This document shows positions 41,632 to 48,734 of a DNA stretch of 49,175 bases, in pieces. The stretch's first letter is position 1, and every line of letters begins with the position of its first letter. The notes beneath the pieces are model-generated. The model searched no databases. It was given only the letters and a program-made list of their open reading frames with translations, and had not been told where the DNA came from. Source of the DNA: Kiritimatiellia bacterium (GTDB taxonomy: Bacteria > Verrucomicrobiota > Kiritimatiellia > RFP12 > JAAYLN01); assembly GCA_017962605.1 (NCBI GenBank), contig JAGCUY010000072.1:1-49175 (forward strand), given 5' to 3'. The translations under genes were made by a program, and so were the position numbers.

Positions 41632-42665
41632 TTGCACTTTCCGACATCCGGCTCTCGCCGATGGCGGGCTTCACGAACGCGCCGACGCGCGCCATGGCGC
41701 TGCGTTTCGGCGCGTCGGTCGTCTATACAGAGATGGCGGGCGTGGAGGGGCTTGTCCACGAACATTCCCGCCTCACCTGGCAGTTGCTTGAAACCCTGCC
41801 CGAGGAAAATGGGCACGTCATCGCCCACCTCTACGGCCGCGAGCCGGAGCACTTCGCCCGCGCGGCGGAGGCCGTCGCCGCCACAGGCCGCTTCATAGGC
41901 ATCGACGTCAACGCCGGATGCCCCGTCCCAAAGGTCACGCAGTGGGGCGCGGGGTCGGCGCTGATGCGCGAGCCGGGCCGCATCCGCGACATCGTCGCCG
42001 CCACGCGCAAGGCCTCCGGCCTCCCGGTGAGCGTAAAGACGCGCCTCGGCTTCGGGGAAGGGGAGATCACCGCCTTTGACGTCCTGCATGCCGTGGAGGA
42101 CGGCGGCGGGGCCGCGCTCTCCATCCACGCGCGCTTCAAGCCGCAGGGCCATGCCGGGCCGACGCGCCTCGACCTCGTGGCGCAGCTGCGCGAGAGGGCC
42201 TCGATTCCACTCCTTGGCAACGGCGGGGTGAACGACTCCGCCTCGGCGAAGAGGTTTGCCGAGACCACGGGGGTCGCGGGGTTGCTCATCGGACAGGCGT
42301 CCATCGGCCATCCCTGGGTCTTCGGGGAAATCGCGGAGGGGCGTTCGTTCGCGCAGGGCGAGGGGCACTCATCCTACTTGCCGCTCGAAGAGATACGCCG
42401 CGCCTGGCTGGAGCACCTTGATTTGGAGCTGTGCTTCGCGGAGGCCATCGTAGCCAAATACCCGGAGTCTGCGCCGAAGCTGCTGCCGGAGGAAGTGGCG
42501 GCGATCCGCTTTCGCGTCCACCTGTTCCGCTACGGGGCGGGGCTTCGCGGGGCGGGCTACATGCGCGGCCGCATGTCGGCGCTCAACACCCCCGAGGAGT
42601 GCATCCGCGCTCTCGACGGCTGCCTCGAGTGCGAACGCCGCTACCGAGCTAGGCGGCCCATTTGA
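41628..42665 (+). CDS. dus: tRNA-dihydrouridine synthase (DusB-like)
   Basis: 345-residue flavoenzyme that reduces uridine in tRNA. Motifs: [21 protein letters not shown] at the N-terminus, [23 protein letters not shown] with catalytic Cys98, [35 protein letters not shown], and [15 protein letters not shown] (FMN phosphate loop). The C-terminal helical domain is present. The start is taken as TTG 41628, which overlaps the glyA stop as TTGA and leaves the first beta strand intact; the ATG at 41661 would delete it. Which tRNA positions are modified cannot be read from the sequence. Confidence 0.9.
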   Translation: MIALSDIRLSPMAGFTNAPTRAMALRFGASVVYTEMAGVEGLVHEHSRLTWQLLETLPEENGHVIAHLYGREPEHFARAAEAVAATGRFIGIDVNAGCPVPKVTQWGAGSALMREPGRIRDIVAATRKASGLPVSVKTRLGFGEGEITAFDVLHAVEDGGGAALSIHARFKPQGHAGPTRLDLVAQLRERASIPLLGNGGVNDSASAKRFAETTGVAGLLIGQASIGHPWVFGEIAEGRSFAQGEGHSSYLPLEEIRRAWLEHLDLELCFAEAIVAKYPESAPKLLPEEVAAIRFRVHLFRYGAGLRGAGYMRGRMSALNTPEECIRALDGCLECERRYRARRPI

Positions 42666-42676
42666 CTGTTGGCTTA

Positions 42677-42850
42677 CTCACACAGAGCCACAGAGACACA
42701 GAGTTGTCAACGAATTGCGCTCCGCGCGAAACACGGAAGCCCTTTGTCGCGGCTGGCCACCGCTGGCGGCCATCGGCGCGGCGCCGCCGTATCCACGTGC
42801 AAGCCCGTGACGCGCTCCCGCCCGCGCCTGCGATGCGTCGCATCGCCGCC
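42677..42850 (-). repeat. Composite intergenic element C, copy 1 (minus orientation)
   Basis: Read on the minus strand: GGCGGCGATGC-palindrome, GGCTTGCA, GCCGCGA..GGCTTCCGTG, CGCGCGGAGCGC, then CTCTGTGTCTCTGTGGCTC. The same blocks in the same order occur at 48428-48593 on the plus strand. The palindrome GCGATGCG-T-CGCATCGC is at 42830-42846. No gene is seen here. Confidence 0.8.
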
Positions 42851-42870
42851 GGGCCAAAGGACACGGAAAT

Positions 42871-42940
42871 GACAGGGAACGGGGAACAGGGAACGGGGAA
42901 TGGGGAACGGGGAATGGGGAACGGGGAATGTGAAAGTGTG
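42871..42940 (+). repeat. Heptamer array (AACGGGG/AATGGGG), about 10 units
   Basis: From 42871 the units GACAGGG, AACGGGG, AACAGGG, AACGGGG, AATGGGG, AACGGGG, AATGGGG, AACGGGG, AATGTGA, AAGTGTG run in 7-base phase. Degenerate heptamer-like text continues to about 43040. The reverse-complement form occurs at 45721-45748. Confidence 0.93.
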
Positions 42941-43042
42941 CCAGTGTGAAAGTGTTGCCAATTATCAATGTTGTTGCTCGAATTGGGTATTGGACTTGGG
43001 CATTGGCAACATTTTCACATTGGCACATTTCTTTCTGTGTTC

Positions 43043-43084
43043 CGGCGCGGTAGCGCCCTCTGTGCCTCTGTGTTTCTGTGTGAG
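43043..43084 (+). repeat. Composite element C, partial copy
   Basis: GGCGCGGTAGCGCC palindrome followed by CTCTGTGCCTCTGTGTTTC and TGTGTGAG, the right end of element C as at 48550-48593. Confidence 0.75.
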
Positions 43085-43108
43085 GCAACACCCATCTCAG
43101 GCGGCGCC

Positions 43109-43137
43109 TTGACTTTCCCGACTGATTTAGGTAGCAT
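43109..43137 (+). promoter_or_regulatory. Promoter of ilvE (TTGACT-N17-TAGCAT)
   Basis: TTGACT (43109-43114) and TAGCAT (43132-43137), 17-base spacer; +1 near 43144 with a 56-base leader and AAGGAG right before ATG 43200. Confidence 0.72.
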
Positions 43138-43199
43138 TTTAGAAGGCTTGCAATTCCGCATGCCTCATTTAACATTTTTCACTACTTTTAAGGAGAACT

Positions 43200-44213
43200 A
43201 TGCAGAACATCGATTGGGCCAGCCTCGGCTTCAAGTACATGGACACCAACAGCCACATCGTGCACGTCTGGAAGGACGGCGAATGGAGCAAGGGCGAACT
43301 TGTCCGCGACCCCTATCTAAAACTTCACATCGCAGCCTCGGCGCTCCACTACGGCCAGGCCGCATTCGAGGGCCTCAAGGTCTTCCGCTGCAAGGACGGC
43401 AAGGTGCGCGCCTTCCGCCCGCAGTCCAACGCCGAGCGCATGCACCGCACCGCCATCCGCACCTGCATGGCGCCAGTCGAGGTCGATATGTTCATGGACT
43501 CCCTCAAGCGCGTCGTGAACGACAACCTCGACTACATCCCGCCATACGGCACCGGCGGCTCGCTCTACGTCCGCCCGCTCCTCATCGGCTCCGGGCCGCA
43601 GATCGGCGTCGCGCCGTCGAGCGAATACACCTTCATGATCATGGTCATGCCGGTCGGCCCCTACTACAAGGGCGGCCTGGCGCCCGTCCGCGCCGCCATC
43701 TACGACGACTATGACCGCGCAGCGCCTCGCGGCGTCGGCCACGTGAAGGTCGCCGGCAACTACGCCGCCTCCCTCTACGCCCACGTCATGGCAAAGCACG
43801 ACGGCTTCCCCGTGGAGCTCTATCTCGACGCCAAGGAGCACAAGTACGTCGATGAGTTCGCGACCTCGAACTTCTTCGGCATCAAGCCCGACGGCACCTA
43901 TGTAACCCCGGACTCCCACTCAGTGCTGCCATCCGTCACCAACAACACCCTCCGCCAGATCGCGGTCGATATCGGCATGCCGGTTGAGACGCGCCCGATC
44001 CCCTACGAGGAGCTGGAGACCTTTGCCGAAATCGGCGCCTGCGGAACGGCGGTCGTCGTGACGCCCGTCAGCGAAATCTGGCGCGGCGACAAGGTCATCA
44101 AGGTCCCGACCGGCGACAAGTGCGGCCCCGTTCTTGAGAAGCTCTACCACCACGTGCAGGGCATCCAATACGGCGAACTGCCCGACACGCACAACTGGTG
44201 CGTCGAGCTGTAG
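43200..44213 (+). CDS. ilvE: Branched-chain amino acid aminotransferase IlvE
   Basis: 337-residue class IV PLP aminotransferase, last step of Val, Leu and Ile synthesis (or first step of their breakdown). Motifs: ALHYGQAAFEGLKVFR (about 41-56), RPQSNAERM, YVRPLLIGSG, the PLP lysine Lys183 in GHVKVAGNYAAS, VDEFATSNFFGIK and GTAVVVTPVSEI. Length and order match the larger, eukaryote-like BCAT group. A clear promoter and an AAGGAG site support the start. A GC hairpin follows the stop (GGCGC-AA-GCGCC, 44216-44227) and may weakly terminate. Confidence 0.95.
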   Translation: MQNIDWASLGFKYMDTNSHIVHVWKDGEWSKGELVRDPYLKLHIAASALHYGQAAFEGLKVFRCKDGKVRAFRPQSNAERMHRTAIRTCMAPVEVDMFMDSLKRVVNDNLDYIPPYGTGGSLYVRPLLIGSGPQIGVAPSSEYTFMIMVMPVGPYYKGGLAPVRAAIYDDYDRAAPRGVGHVKVAGNYAASLYAHVMAKHDGFPVELYLDAKEHKYVDEFATSNFFGIKPDGTYVTPDSHSVLPSVTNNTLRQIAVDIGMPVETRPIPYEELETFAEIGACGTAVVVTPVSEIWRGDKVIKVPTGDKCGPVLEKLYHHVQGIQYGELPDTHNWCVEL

Positions 44214-44365
44214 GCGGCGCAAGCGCCGAGGAAGTTTAGAAGTTTGGCGCGGGCGCGCCCTGGAGGTTTGGCGCAAGCGCCGAGGAAGACCGGTTGAGAA
44301 GTTGAAAAGTTGAAAGGTTGAGAAGTTGACGGTTCAACGGTTCAACGAGCAAACGAGGTGAAAGG
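44214..44365 (+). repeat. Palindromes and octamer array between ilvE and AsmA-like gene
   Basis: GGCGCAAGCGCC occurs twice with shared flanks (about 44216 and 44270), with GGCGCGGGCGCGCC between. Then 44292-44339 is a tandem array with an 8-base period (GGTTGAGA, AGTTGAAA, AGTTGAAA, GGTTGAGA, then GGTTCAAC type). The array runs almost into the next ribosome site. Confidence 0.8.
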
Positions 44366-45154
44366 TTGAAGGTGTTGAAGACAAATCGGTGGGCAAGGGT
44401 GCTTGCCAAGGTTGCTGCGGTAATCGTGGCCATCCTCATTGTCCTCCCCTTTGTCCTCGGGATATTCGTGGCCGGGACCATCCGCACCGTCGCGCCGCAG
44501 ATTCTGGGCGTGCCGGTGAAGGTCAAATGGGTGTCGCTCTCGTTCCTTCGCGGGCGCGTCGGCGTACATGGCTTTGAGATTGGCAACCCGGAGGGCTTCA
44601 ACACCCCCTATCTCCTCCATGCAGGCAAGGTGGTGGTCGATCTCCACGTGCCAGACCTCCTGCGCGGGAAGACGCACATCGAGAAGTTGCATGTAATCGG
44701 GCCGCATGTCTGGTATCACCGCAAGCTTACCGAAAGCAACCTCTCGGTTCTGCTAGATGGCCTTGACAAGCGCTTCCCCAAGGACGAGAAAGAGGAAGAC
44801 GATTCCAAGGACAAGAAAAAGGAAAAGAAGAAGGGAAAACCCGTGGTCATCGACCACTTCCTCTTTGACGAAGGGACGGTCGGGGTGAAGTTTGGCGCCG
44901 GCGTTGAAGTGCCGCTGGCGAAGGTTGAACTTTTTGACCTCGGCAAGGACGGCGCGTTCATGCCGGTGCAGATCGTGCGCGTCGTCCTCGGCGCAGTCTT
45001 TGACAGCGTCATGCATGCGGTCTCCGCCGTCGGCGGGGCAGCCGTCGACGCTGTTGGCGCTGCTGCGGATGCAGTTGGGGCGGCCGCCGGGGCAGTCGGC
45101 GATGCCGCCGGATCGCTCATCAAGGGCGCAAAATCGCTCCTCGGCGGCGATTAG
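44366..45154 (+). CDS. AsmA-like inner membrane protein
   Basis: 262-residue protein with one N-terminal membrane helix (about 10-37, VAAVIVAILIVLPFVLGIFVAG) and a periplasmic part resembling the start of AsmA/DUF748 proteins: PVKVKWVSLSFLRGRVGVHGFEIGNP, LHAGKVVVDLHV, IEKLHVIGPHVWY. A charged segment (about 135-157, KDEKEEDD...KKKEKKKGK) follows, then VPLAKVELFDLG and a C-terminal Ala/Gly/Val helix with AVGAAA repeats. AsmA-like proteins take part in envelope lipid transport, but this short form lacks the long beta repeats, so the function is unsure. The TTG start at 44366 has a GAGGTG site; GTG at 44372 is an alternative. Confidence 0.72.
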   Translation: MKVLKTNRWARVLAKVAAVIVAILIVLPFVLGIFVAGTIRTVAPQILGVPVKVKWVSLSFLRGRVGVHGFEIGNPEGFNTPYLLHAGKVVVDLHVPDLLRGKTHIEKLHVIGPHVWYHRKLTESNLSVLLDGLDKRFPKDEKEEDDSKDKKKEKKKGKPVVIDHFLFDEGTVGVKFGAGVEVPLAKVELFDLGKDGAFMPVQIVRVVLGAVFDSVMHAVSAVGGAAVDAVGAAADAVGAAAGAVGDAAGSLIKGAKSLLGGD

Positions 45155-45610
45155 GACGCTGCGCCAAACCTCCACATTCCCCGTTCCCCCATACCGCTAC
45201 CGCGCCGAAGCAGGGAAACTGCCGGGGGTGCGCTTGCGCATTCCGCGCCGAGTCCGCCGCCACATTGAGGCAAGCCTCATGTGCCGTCAGTCCTGGCGCA
45301 CGGCCCGTGGCCGTTCCCGGCAGATTGGAAAGGCCGCTCCGCAGCATTGGAAAAACTGGGAAATATTTTGTCGCGACCAATTTCCCAAGAACTTTCCTAA
45401 TCCGCCAGAGGCGGTTCCCAATCTGTTGCGCCGTGGCGAAGCCACACGGCATGGATGCGGGCGCATGGGGCTTGCACCAATGCGGCCACATCAAGGGCCG
45501 ATGGTTCGCGGTAGCGCGAGTGCGCAACAGTTTCCAAAGTCCGGCGCGGTAGCGCCATATCAGGGCTCAAACTTCCCAGGCGTTTGCGCTGAAGCTGGGA
45601 AACGGTCGGG
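45155..45610. other. Palindrome-rich spacer without a gene
   Basis: 456 bases with no convincing coding frame. It holds many short GC palindromes: CCGCC-AGA-GGCGG (about 45403), GTGGC-GAA-GCCAC (about 45433) and GGCGC-GGTA-GCGCC (45543-45556), separated by TTCCCAA/TTGGAAA text. It looks like a graveyard of small palindromic repeats. Confidence 0.6.
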
Positions 45611-45750
45611 ATTCGGGATTCGGGAGCCGCCTCTAGTCCCTAGCCCCTAGTCCCTAGTCCCTAGCCCCCATTTCCACATTGGCTGTTGGTATTGGCTGTT
45701 TCCACATTTTCACATTCTCTTCTCCCTGTTCCCTATTCCCCGTTCCCTAC
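45611..45750. repeat. Heptamer-phased spacer, 140 bases
   Basis: Clean 7-base units: ATTCGGG x2 (45611-45624), CTAGTCC/CTAGCCC x5 (45633-45667), and TCTCCCT, GTTCCCT, ATTCCCC, GTTCCCT (45721-45748), with degenerate heptamers between. The array ends next to the stop codon of the minus-strand regulator at 45751. Confidence 0.85.
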
Positions 45751-46950
45751 CTACGCCGTCTCGCGGTGTTCCTGGCGCCACTGGCGCATGGTGGTGCCGG
45801 TTTCGCGGCGGAACATCGCGGCGAGGCGGCTGGGGCGCGAGTAGCCGACCTCCGCGGAAATCTCGCCTATGGGCAGCGTCGTCTCCTCCAGAAGCGTCTT
45901 GACGCGCTCAAGGCGCGCCTGCATCAGTTCGTCGTGGACGGAGCGGCCAAGCCCCGCGCGGAAATGCCGCTCCAGGTAGCGCCGCGAGCAGTGCGCCTCG
46001 CGCACGATGTCGGCGACATCGATGACTTCGCCGTTTCCGATACGGTCGCGCATGAACTTCACCGCCCGCGCCACGTAGAGGTCGCTCATGGCGTCGTAGC
46101 CGGTTGAGCCGCGCGTCACGACGCTGATGGGTTCCTGGACGACGCTGCGCTTCTCCACCGGCCGTCCCTGCATCAGGGCGTCGAGCATCGCGGCGGCGGT
46201 CTGGCCTCGCCGGTAGCCGCCGGTGCGGATGCTGGAGAGCGGCGGCACGGTCGATCCGCAGAGCAGGGGATCGTTGTCCACGCCAAGCACGGCGATGTCC
46301 TCCGGGACGCGCAGCCCGATGTCGGCGCAGAGGTTCACGACATGGCGCGCGCGTCCGTCCATCGCCGCGAAGACCGCCGTCGGGCGCGGCAGCGACAACA
46401 GAAAACGCTCCATTCGCGGGCGCTCGACCGTCCAGCTGCGGCGTTCGCGCTTGGTGAACCTGTCGTATGCGGCGCACTTGAAGCCGGCCTTGGCAAGCGT
46501 CTCCTCGAATCCGGCGCGGCGTTCGGCGTTCCAGAACCACCCGCTCGTTTCGCCTACGTAGGCGAAGGACTTGTAGCCGCGCTTCAGGTAGTAGGAGGCG
46601 GCAAGGGCGCCGATGGCGCGCGAGTCGCGCGTCACGAACGGGAAGGTCGAGGAGCCGTCCGGCCCCAGCATCTCCGGCCGCGGCTCCATCAGCACGAAGG
46701 GCGCGCCCACGGAGGCGAAGGAGGCGTTCCTCTCGCGCGTCCCGCCGGCGGCGATGATGCCGTCGAACTGCTCCTTTTTGAGGTTCAGCAGCTGCTCCTC
46801 TGGCCTGCCCTCGACGAGGTGGCAGCGCCAGGGGCCATGGCTGCGGGCGTAGTCGAGGATTCCACGGCACATGTTCCGCTCCCCCTCCAGCGCGAGCGAG
46901 AAGAGGACTGCGATCTTCGGTATGCGCTTGCTTTCGCCGTCTTTCCGCAT
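45751..46950 (-). CDS. XylR-type regulator: LacI-like sensor domain plus AraC HTH (second copy)
   Basis: About 399 residues. After a basic start (MRKDGESKRIPKIAVLF) comes a LacI/PBP fold: RNMCRGILDYARSHGPW, FDGIIAAGGTRE, AVFAAMDGRARHVVNLCADIGLRVPEDIAVLGVDNDPLLCGSTVPPLSSI. The C-terminal 110 residues are an AraC domain with two helix-turn-helix units (IDVADIVREAHCSRRYLERHFRAGLG; LPIGEISAEVGYSRPSRLAAMFRRETG). Start ATG 46950 is preferred; GTG 46959 is also possible, and neither has a clear ribosome site. The promoter (47060-47088) is about 100 bases upstream, holds a perfect dyad in its spacer, and its transcript begins on a 26-codon leader frame. Likely autoregulated; ligand unknown. Confidence 0.87.
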   Translation of the reverse strand: MRKDGESKRIPKIAVLFSLALEGERNMCRGILDYARSHGPWRCHLVEGRPEEQLLNLKKEQFDGIIAAGGTRERNASFASVGAPFVLMEPRPEMLGPDGSSTFPFVTRDSRAIGALAASYYLKRGYKSFAYVGETSGWFWNAERRAGFEETLAKAGFKCAAYDRFTKRERRSWTVERPRMERFLLSLPRPTAVFAAMDGRARHVVNLCADIGLRVPEDIAVLGVDNDPLLCGSTVPPLSSIRTGGYRRGQTAAAMLDALMQGRPVEKRSVVQEPISVVTRGSTGYDAMSDLYVARAVKFMRDRIGNGEVIDVADIVREAHCSRRYLERHFRAGLGRSVHDELMQARLERVKTLLEETTLPIGEISAEVGYSRPSRLAAMFRRETGTTMRQWRQEHRETA

Positions 46951-46972
46951 TGCCGCCACAGTTCGTCTTCGT

Positions 46973-47053
46973 TTATTGGAAAGCGCGCCTGAAGGCGTCG
47001 ATGCTATCCGTGTCGCGGAATATCGCCGCGTTTTCCACCCGTCCCGTGTTCAT
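46973..47053 (-). CDS. Possible 26-residue leader peptide of the regulator mRNA
   Basis: ATG at 47051-47053 coincides with the predicted +1 of the promoter at 47060-47088, so this small frame would be read from a leaderless mRNA. It ends with TAA at 46973-46975, 22 bases before the regulator ATG, in a different frame. No family is recognised. It could be a regulatory leader or chance. Confidence 0.35.
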   Translation of the reverse strand: MNTGRVENAAIFRDTDSIDAFRRAFQ

Positions 47054-47059
47054 GGCTCC

Positions 47060-47088
47060 AATATATCACTTCGGTGATACGATGTCAA
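47060..47088 (-). promoter_or_regulatory. Promoter of the second XylR-type regulator (TTGACA-N17-TATATT)
   Basis: Minus-strand TTGACA (47083-47088), a full consensus -35, and TATATT (47060-47065), 17-base spacer. The spacer contains the dyad described at 47064-47079. Confidence 0.78.
47064..47079. promoter_or_regulatory. Operator-like palindrome TATCAC-TTCG-GTGATA
   Basis: Six-base perfect arms with a TTCG centre, placed between -35 and -10 of the regulator promoter. As RNA it would form a cUUCGg tetraloop hairpin. The position suggests repression, probably by the regulator itself (inference). Confidence 0.6.
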
Positions 47089-47120
47089 AGGAAGGTTGCC
47101 CGCTCTCCTTTCAACTTTAT

Positions 47121-47149
47121 TTGCGCCATTGGAGCGGTTGTTGTATCAT
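47121..47149 (+). promoter_or_regulatory. Promoter of the AAA-ATPase-like gene (TTGCGC-N17-TATCAT)
   Basis: TTGCGC (47121-47126) and TATCAT (47144-47149), 17-base spacer, +1 near 47156, one base before ATG 47157. It is divergent from the regulator promoter, 32 bases away. Confidence 0.7.
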
Positions 47150-47156
47150 TGAAGCC

Positions 47157-48395
47157 ATGAATGACATCGACGGACATACTGGTGAAAAGGATTTGCATCC
47201 CATCGCCCGCGACACGAGCGACTTCGCCGACTTGCGCAGAAGCGGCTTCATCTATGTTGACAAGACGTCATATTTCCATCGCCTCATTAGCGGGCATGGC
47301 CCCAAATGCGTATTCCTGTCGCGCCCGCAGCGCTTCGGCAAGTCGCTGATGATCTCCACCTTCGAGGAAATATTCAAGGGACGCCGCGACCTCTTCGATG
47401 GACTCGCCATCTCCAAGACCGACTGGCAGTGGCGCAAATACACTGTCCTCAAGTTCCGCTTCAACGGCGTCTCGACACTCACGCCGGAACGTTTCGACGC
47501 TGATTTCGCAGCAGAGGTGTCGCGAAGCCTCGCCACCGCCGGTGTCGCATACGATCCGTCGCTGTCGCCGGGGCAGAACTTCGGCCTCGCCATCGAGACG
47601 CTTGGCGCTGGCGCCATGGATGCGGACGCCGACACGGCCACAAACGACAGCCAGGGCCGGGGCGTCGTAATCCTGATAGATGAATACGACGCGCCAGTCG
47701 CACACGCGCTGGCGGACATCGACAAGGCCGAGGCGATACGCGAGCGTCTATCCGAGTTCTACATCCAGATGAAGGACCGCACGGGCTTCATCCGCTTTGC
47801 CATCATCACCGGCGTTTCGAAGTTCTCCAAGCTCTCCGTGTTCTCGGCGTTGAGCAACATCGTCGATATTTCGATGGATGATCCGGCATACGCGACAATC
47901 CTAGGCTACACTGACGAGGAACTGACCGCCAACTTCGAGCCGCACCTCCGCGAGCATGCCCGCGTCATGGGGATGCCCTACGACGACTACCGCGCCGAGA
48001 TGAAGCGCTGGTACAACGGCTTTAGATTCTCCAAGTTCGACGGAACGACGCTATATAACCCGGTCTCCGTCTCAGAGACTCTGGCGCTCAAAAACCCCGC
48101 GTTCGGCCCGAAATGGACGACTACCGGCAGGGCGTCGATGCTGATGAACTACCTCAAGCGCGAGGACATTCTGGAACGCGACTACGAGCGCGTGGAAGGT
48201 GTCGATGAATCCGAGTTCGACGTGGCCGACCTGCGTTCGCTCAAGCCCATAGGGATGCTTTTCCAGGCGGGCTACCTCACCGTCAAGGACTACGATTCGG
48301 ACACCGAAAGCTACACGCTTGGCGTGCCCGACGAGGAGGTGCGCCGCGACCTCGCCAAGATGGTCGTCGGCCACGCCGTCGAGCAGCTGGCCTAG
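47157..48395 (+). CDS. AAA-ATPase-like protein (PF09820 type), C-terminal nuclease missing
   Basis: 412 residues. The N-terminus has the family beginning SDFADLRRSGFIYVDKTSYF, an unusual Walker A LSRPQRFGKSL (55-65), Walker B GVVILIDEYDAPV, FAIITGVSKFSKLSVFSALSN, and RWYNGFRFS..TLYNPVSV. Complete members continue past the YTLGVPDEEVRRDL motif with a PD-(D/E)XK nuclease domain of some 100-150 residues; here the protein stops 23 residues after VPDEE. It is either a natural short form or a 3' truncation at the edge of repeat element C. The start at 47157 is fixed by the promoter (+1 one base upstream) and family N-terminus; the upstream open frame from 46950 is not transcribed from it. Confidence 0.83.
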   Translation: MNDIDGHTGEKDLHPIARDTSDFADLRRSGFIYVDKTSYFHRLISGHGPKCVFLSRPQRFGKSLMISTFEEIFKGRRDLFDGLAISKTDWQWRKYTVLKFRFNGVSTLTPERFDADFAAEVSRSLATAGVAYDPSLSPGQNFGLAIETLGAGAMDADADTATNDSQGRGVVILIDEYDAPVAHALADIDKAEAIRERLSEFYIQMKDRTGFIRFAIITGVSKFSKLSVFSALSNIVDISMDDPAYATILGYTDEELTANFEPHLREHARVMGMPYDDYRAEMKRWYNGFRFSKFDGTTLYNPVSVSETLALKNPAFGPKWTTTGRASMLMNYLKREDILERDYERVEGVDESEFDVADLRSLKPIGMLFQAGYLTVKDYDSDTESYTLGVPDEEVRRDLAKMVVGHAVEQLA

Positions 48396-48427
48396 CCGGC
48401 AGTGTCGGTGGGCGAGGGCCGGCTGAA

Positions 48428-48593
48428 ACGGCGGCGATGCAGCGCATCGCAAGGGCCGAGGATGGCGGCGGCCATGCTTGCATGAGGCGGCACAATCACA
48501 GGCCCGCGAGGCCGCTCTTGGCGGCCTGCCGCGATGCCGGCTTTCGTGGTCGCGCGTAGCGCCACCCTCTGTGCCTCTGTGTCTCCGTGTGAA
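48428..48593 (+). repeat. Composite intergenic element C, copy 2
   Basis: Begins with GCGGCGATGC-AG-CGCATCGCA (palindrome 48434-48450), then ATGCTTGCATGAGGCGGC, TGCCGCGATGCCGGCTTTCGTG, CGCGCGTAGCGCC and CTCTGTGCCTCTGTGTCTCC. Same block order as the reverse complement of 42677-42850, diverged in detail. Confidence 0.8.
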
Positions 48594-48696
48594 AGACAAA
48601 TCCTGTCAATCAAGTTAATCCTGTCAAGGAAAAGCACCTTGTCGCAAAATGGAAAAAGACTAGCCGCAAAAGGTGGTAGTATCGGGAAGGGCCGAA
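48594..48696. other. Spacer with ATCCTGTCAA repeat, no gene
   Basis: AATCCTGTCAA occurs twice, as AATCCTGTCAATCAAG and AATCCTGTCAAGG (about 48599-48630). The rest is AT-rich promoter-like DNA with no coding frame. Confidence 0.55.
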
Positions 48697-48705
48697 TGGT
48701 AGAAT
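48697..48705 (+). promoter_or_regulatory. Possible extended -10 (TGGTAGAAT) of the last gene
   Basis: TG-n-TAGAAT with no clear -35 box at 17 bases. The leader to ATG 48735 is about 23 bases and holds AAGGAG. Confidence 0.5.
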
Positions 48706-48734
48706 GGTTGCATCTTCAAAAAGGAGAAACTGCC

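Noticed and set aside
46950..47156. N-terminal extension of the AAA-like protein from an upstream ATG
   Set aside because: The family N-terminus begins at 47157 and the promoter at 47121-47149 lies inside the extension, which also overlaps the divergent regulator region.
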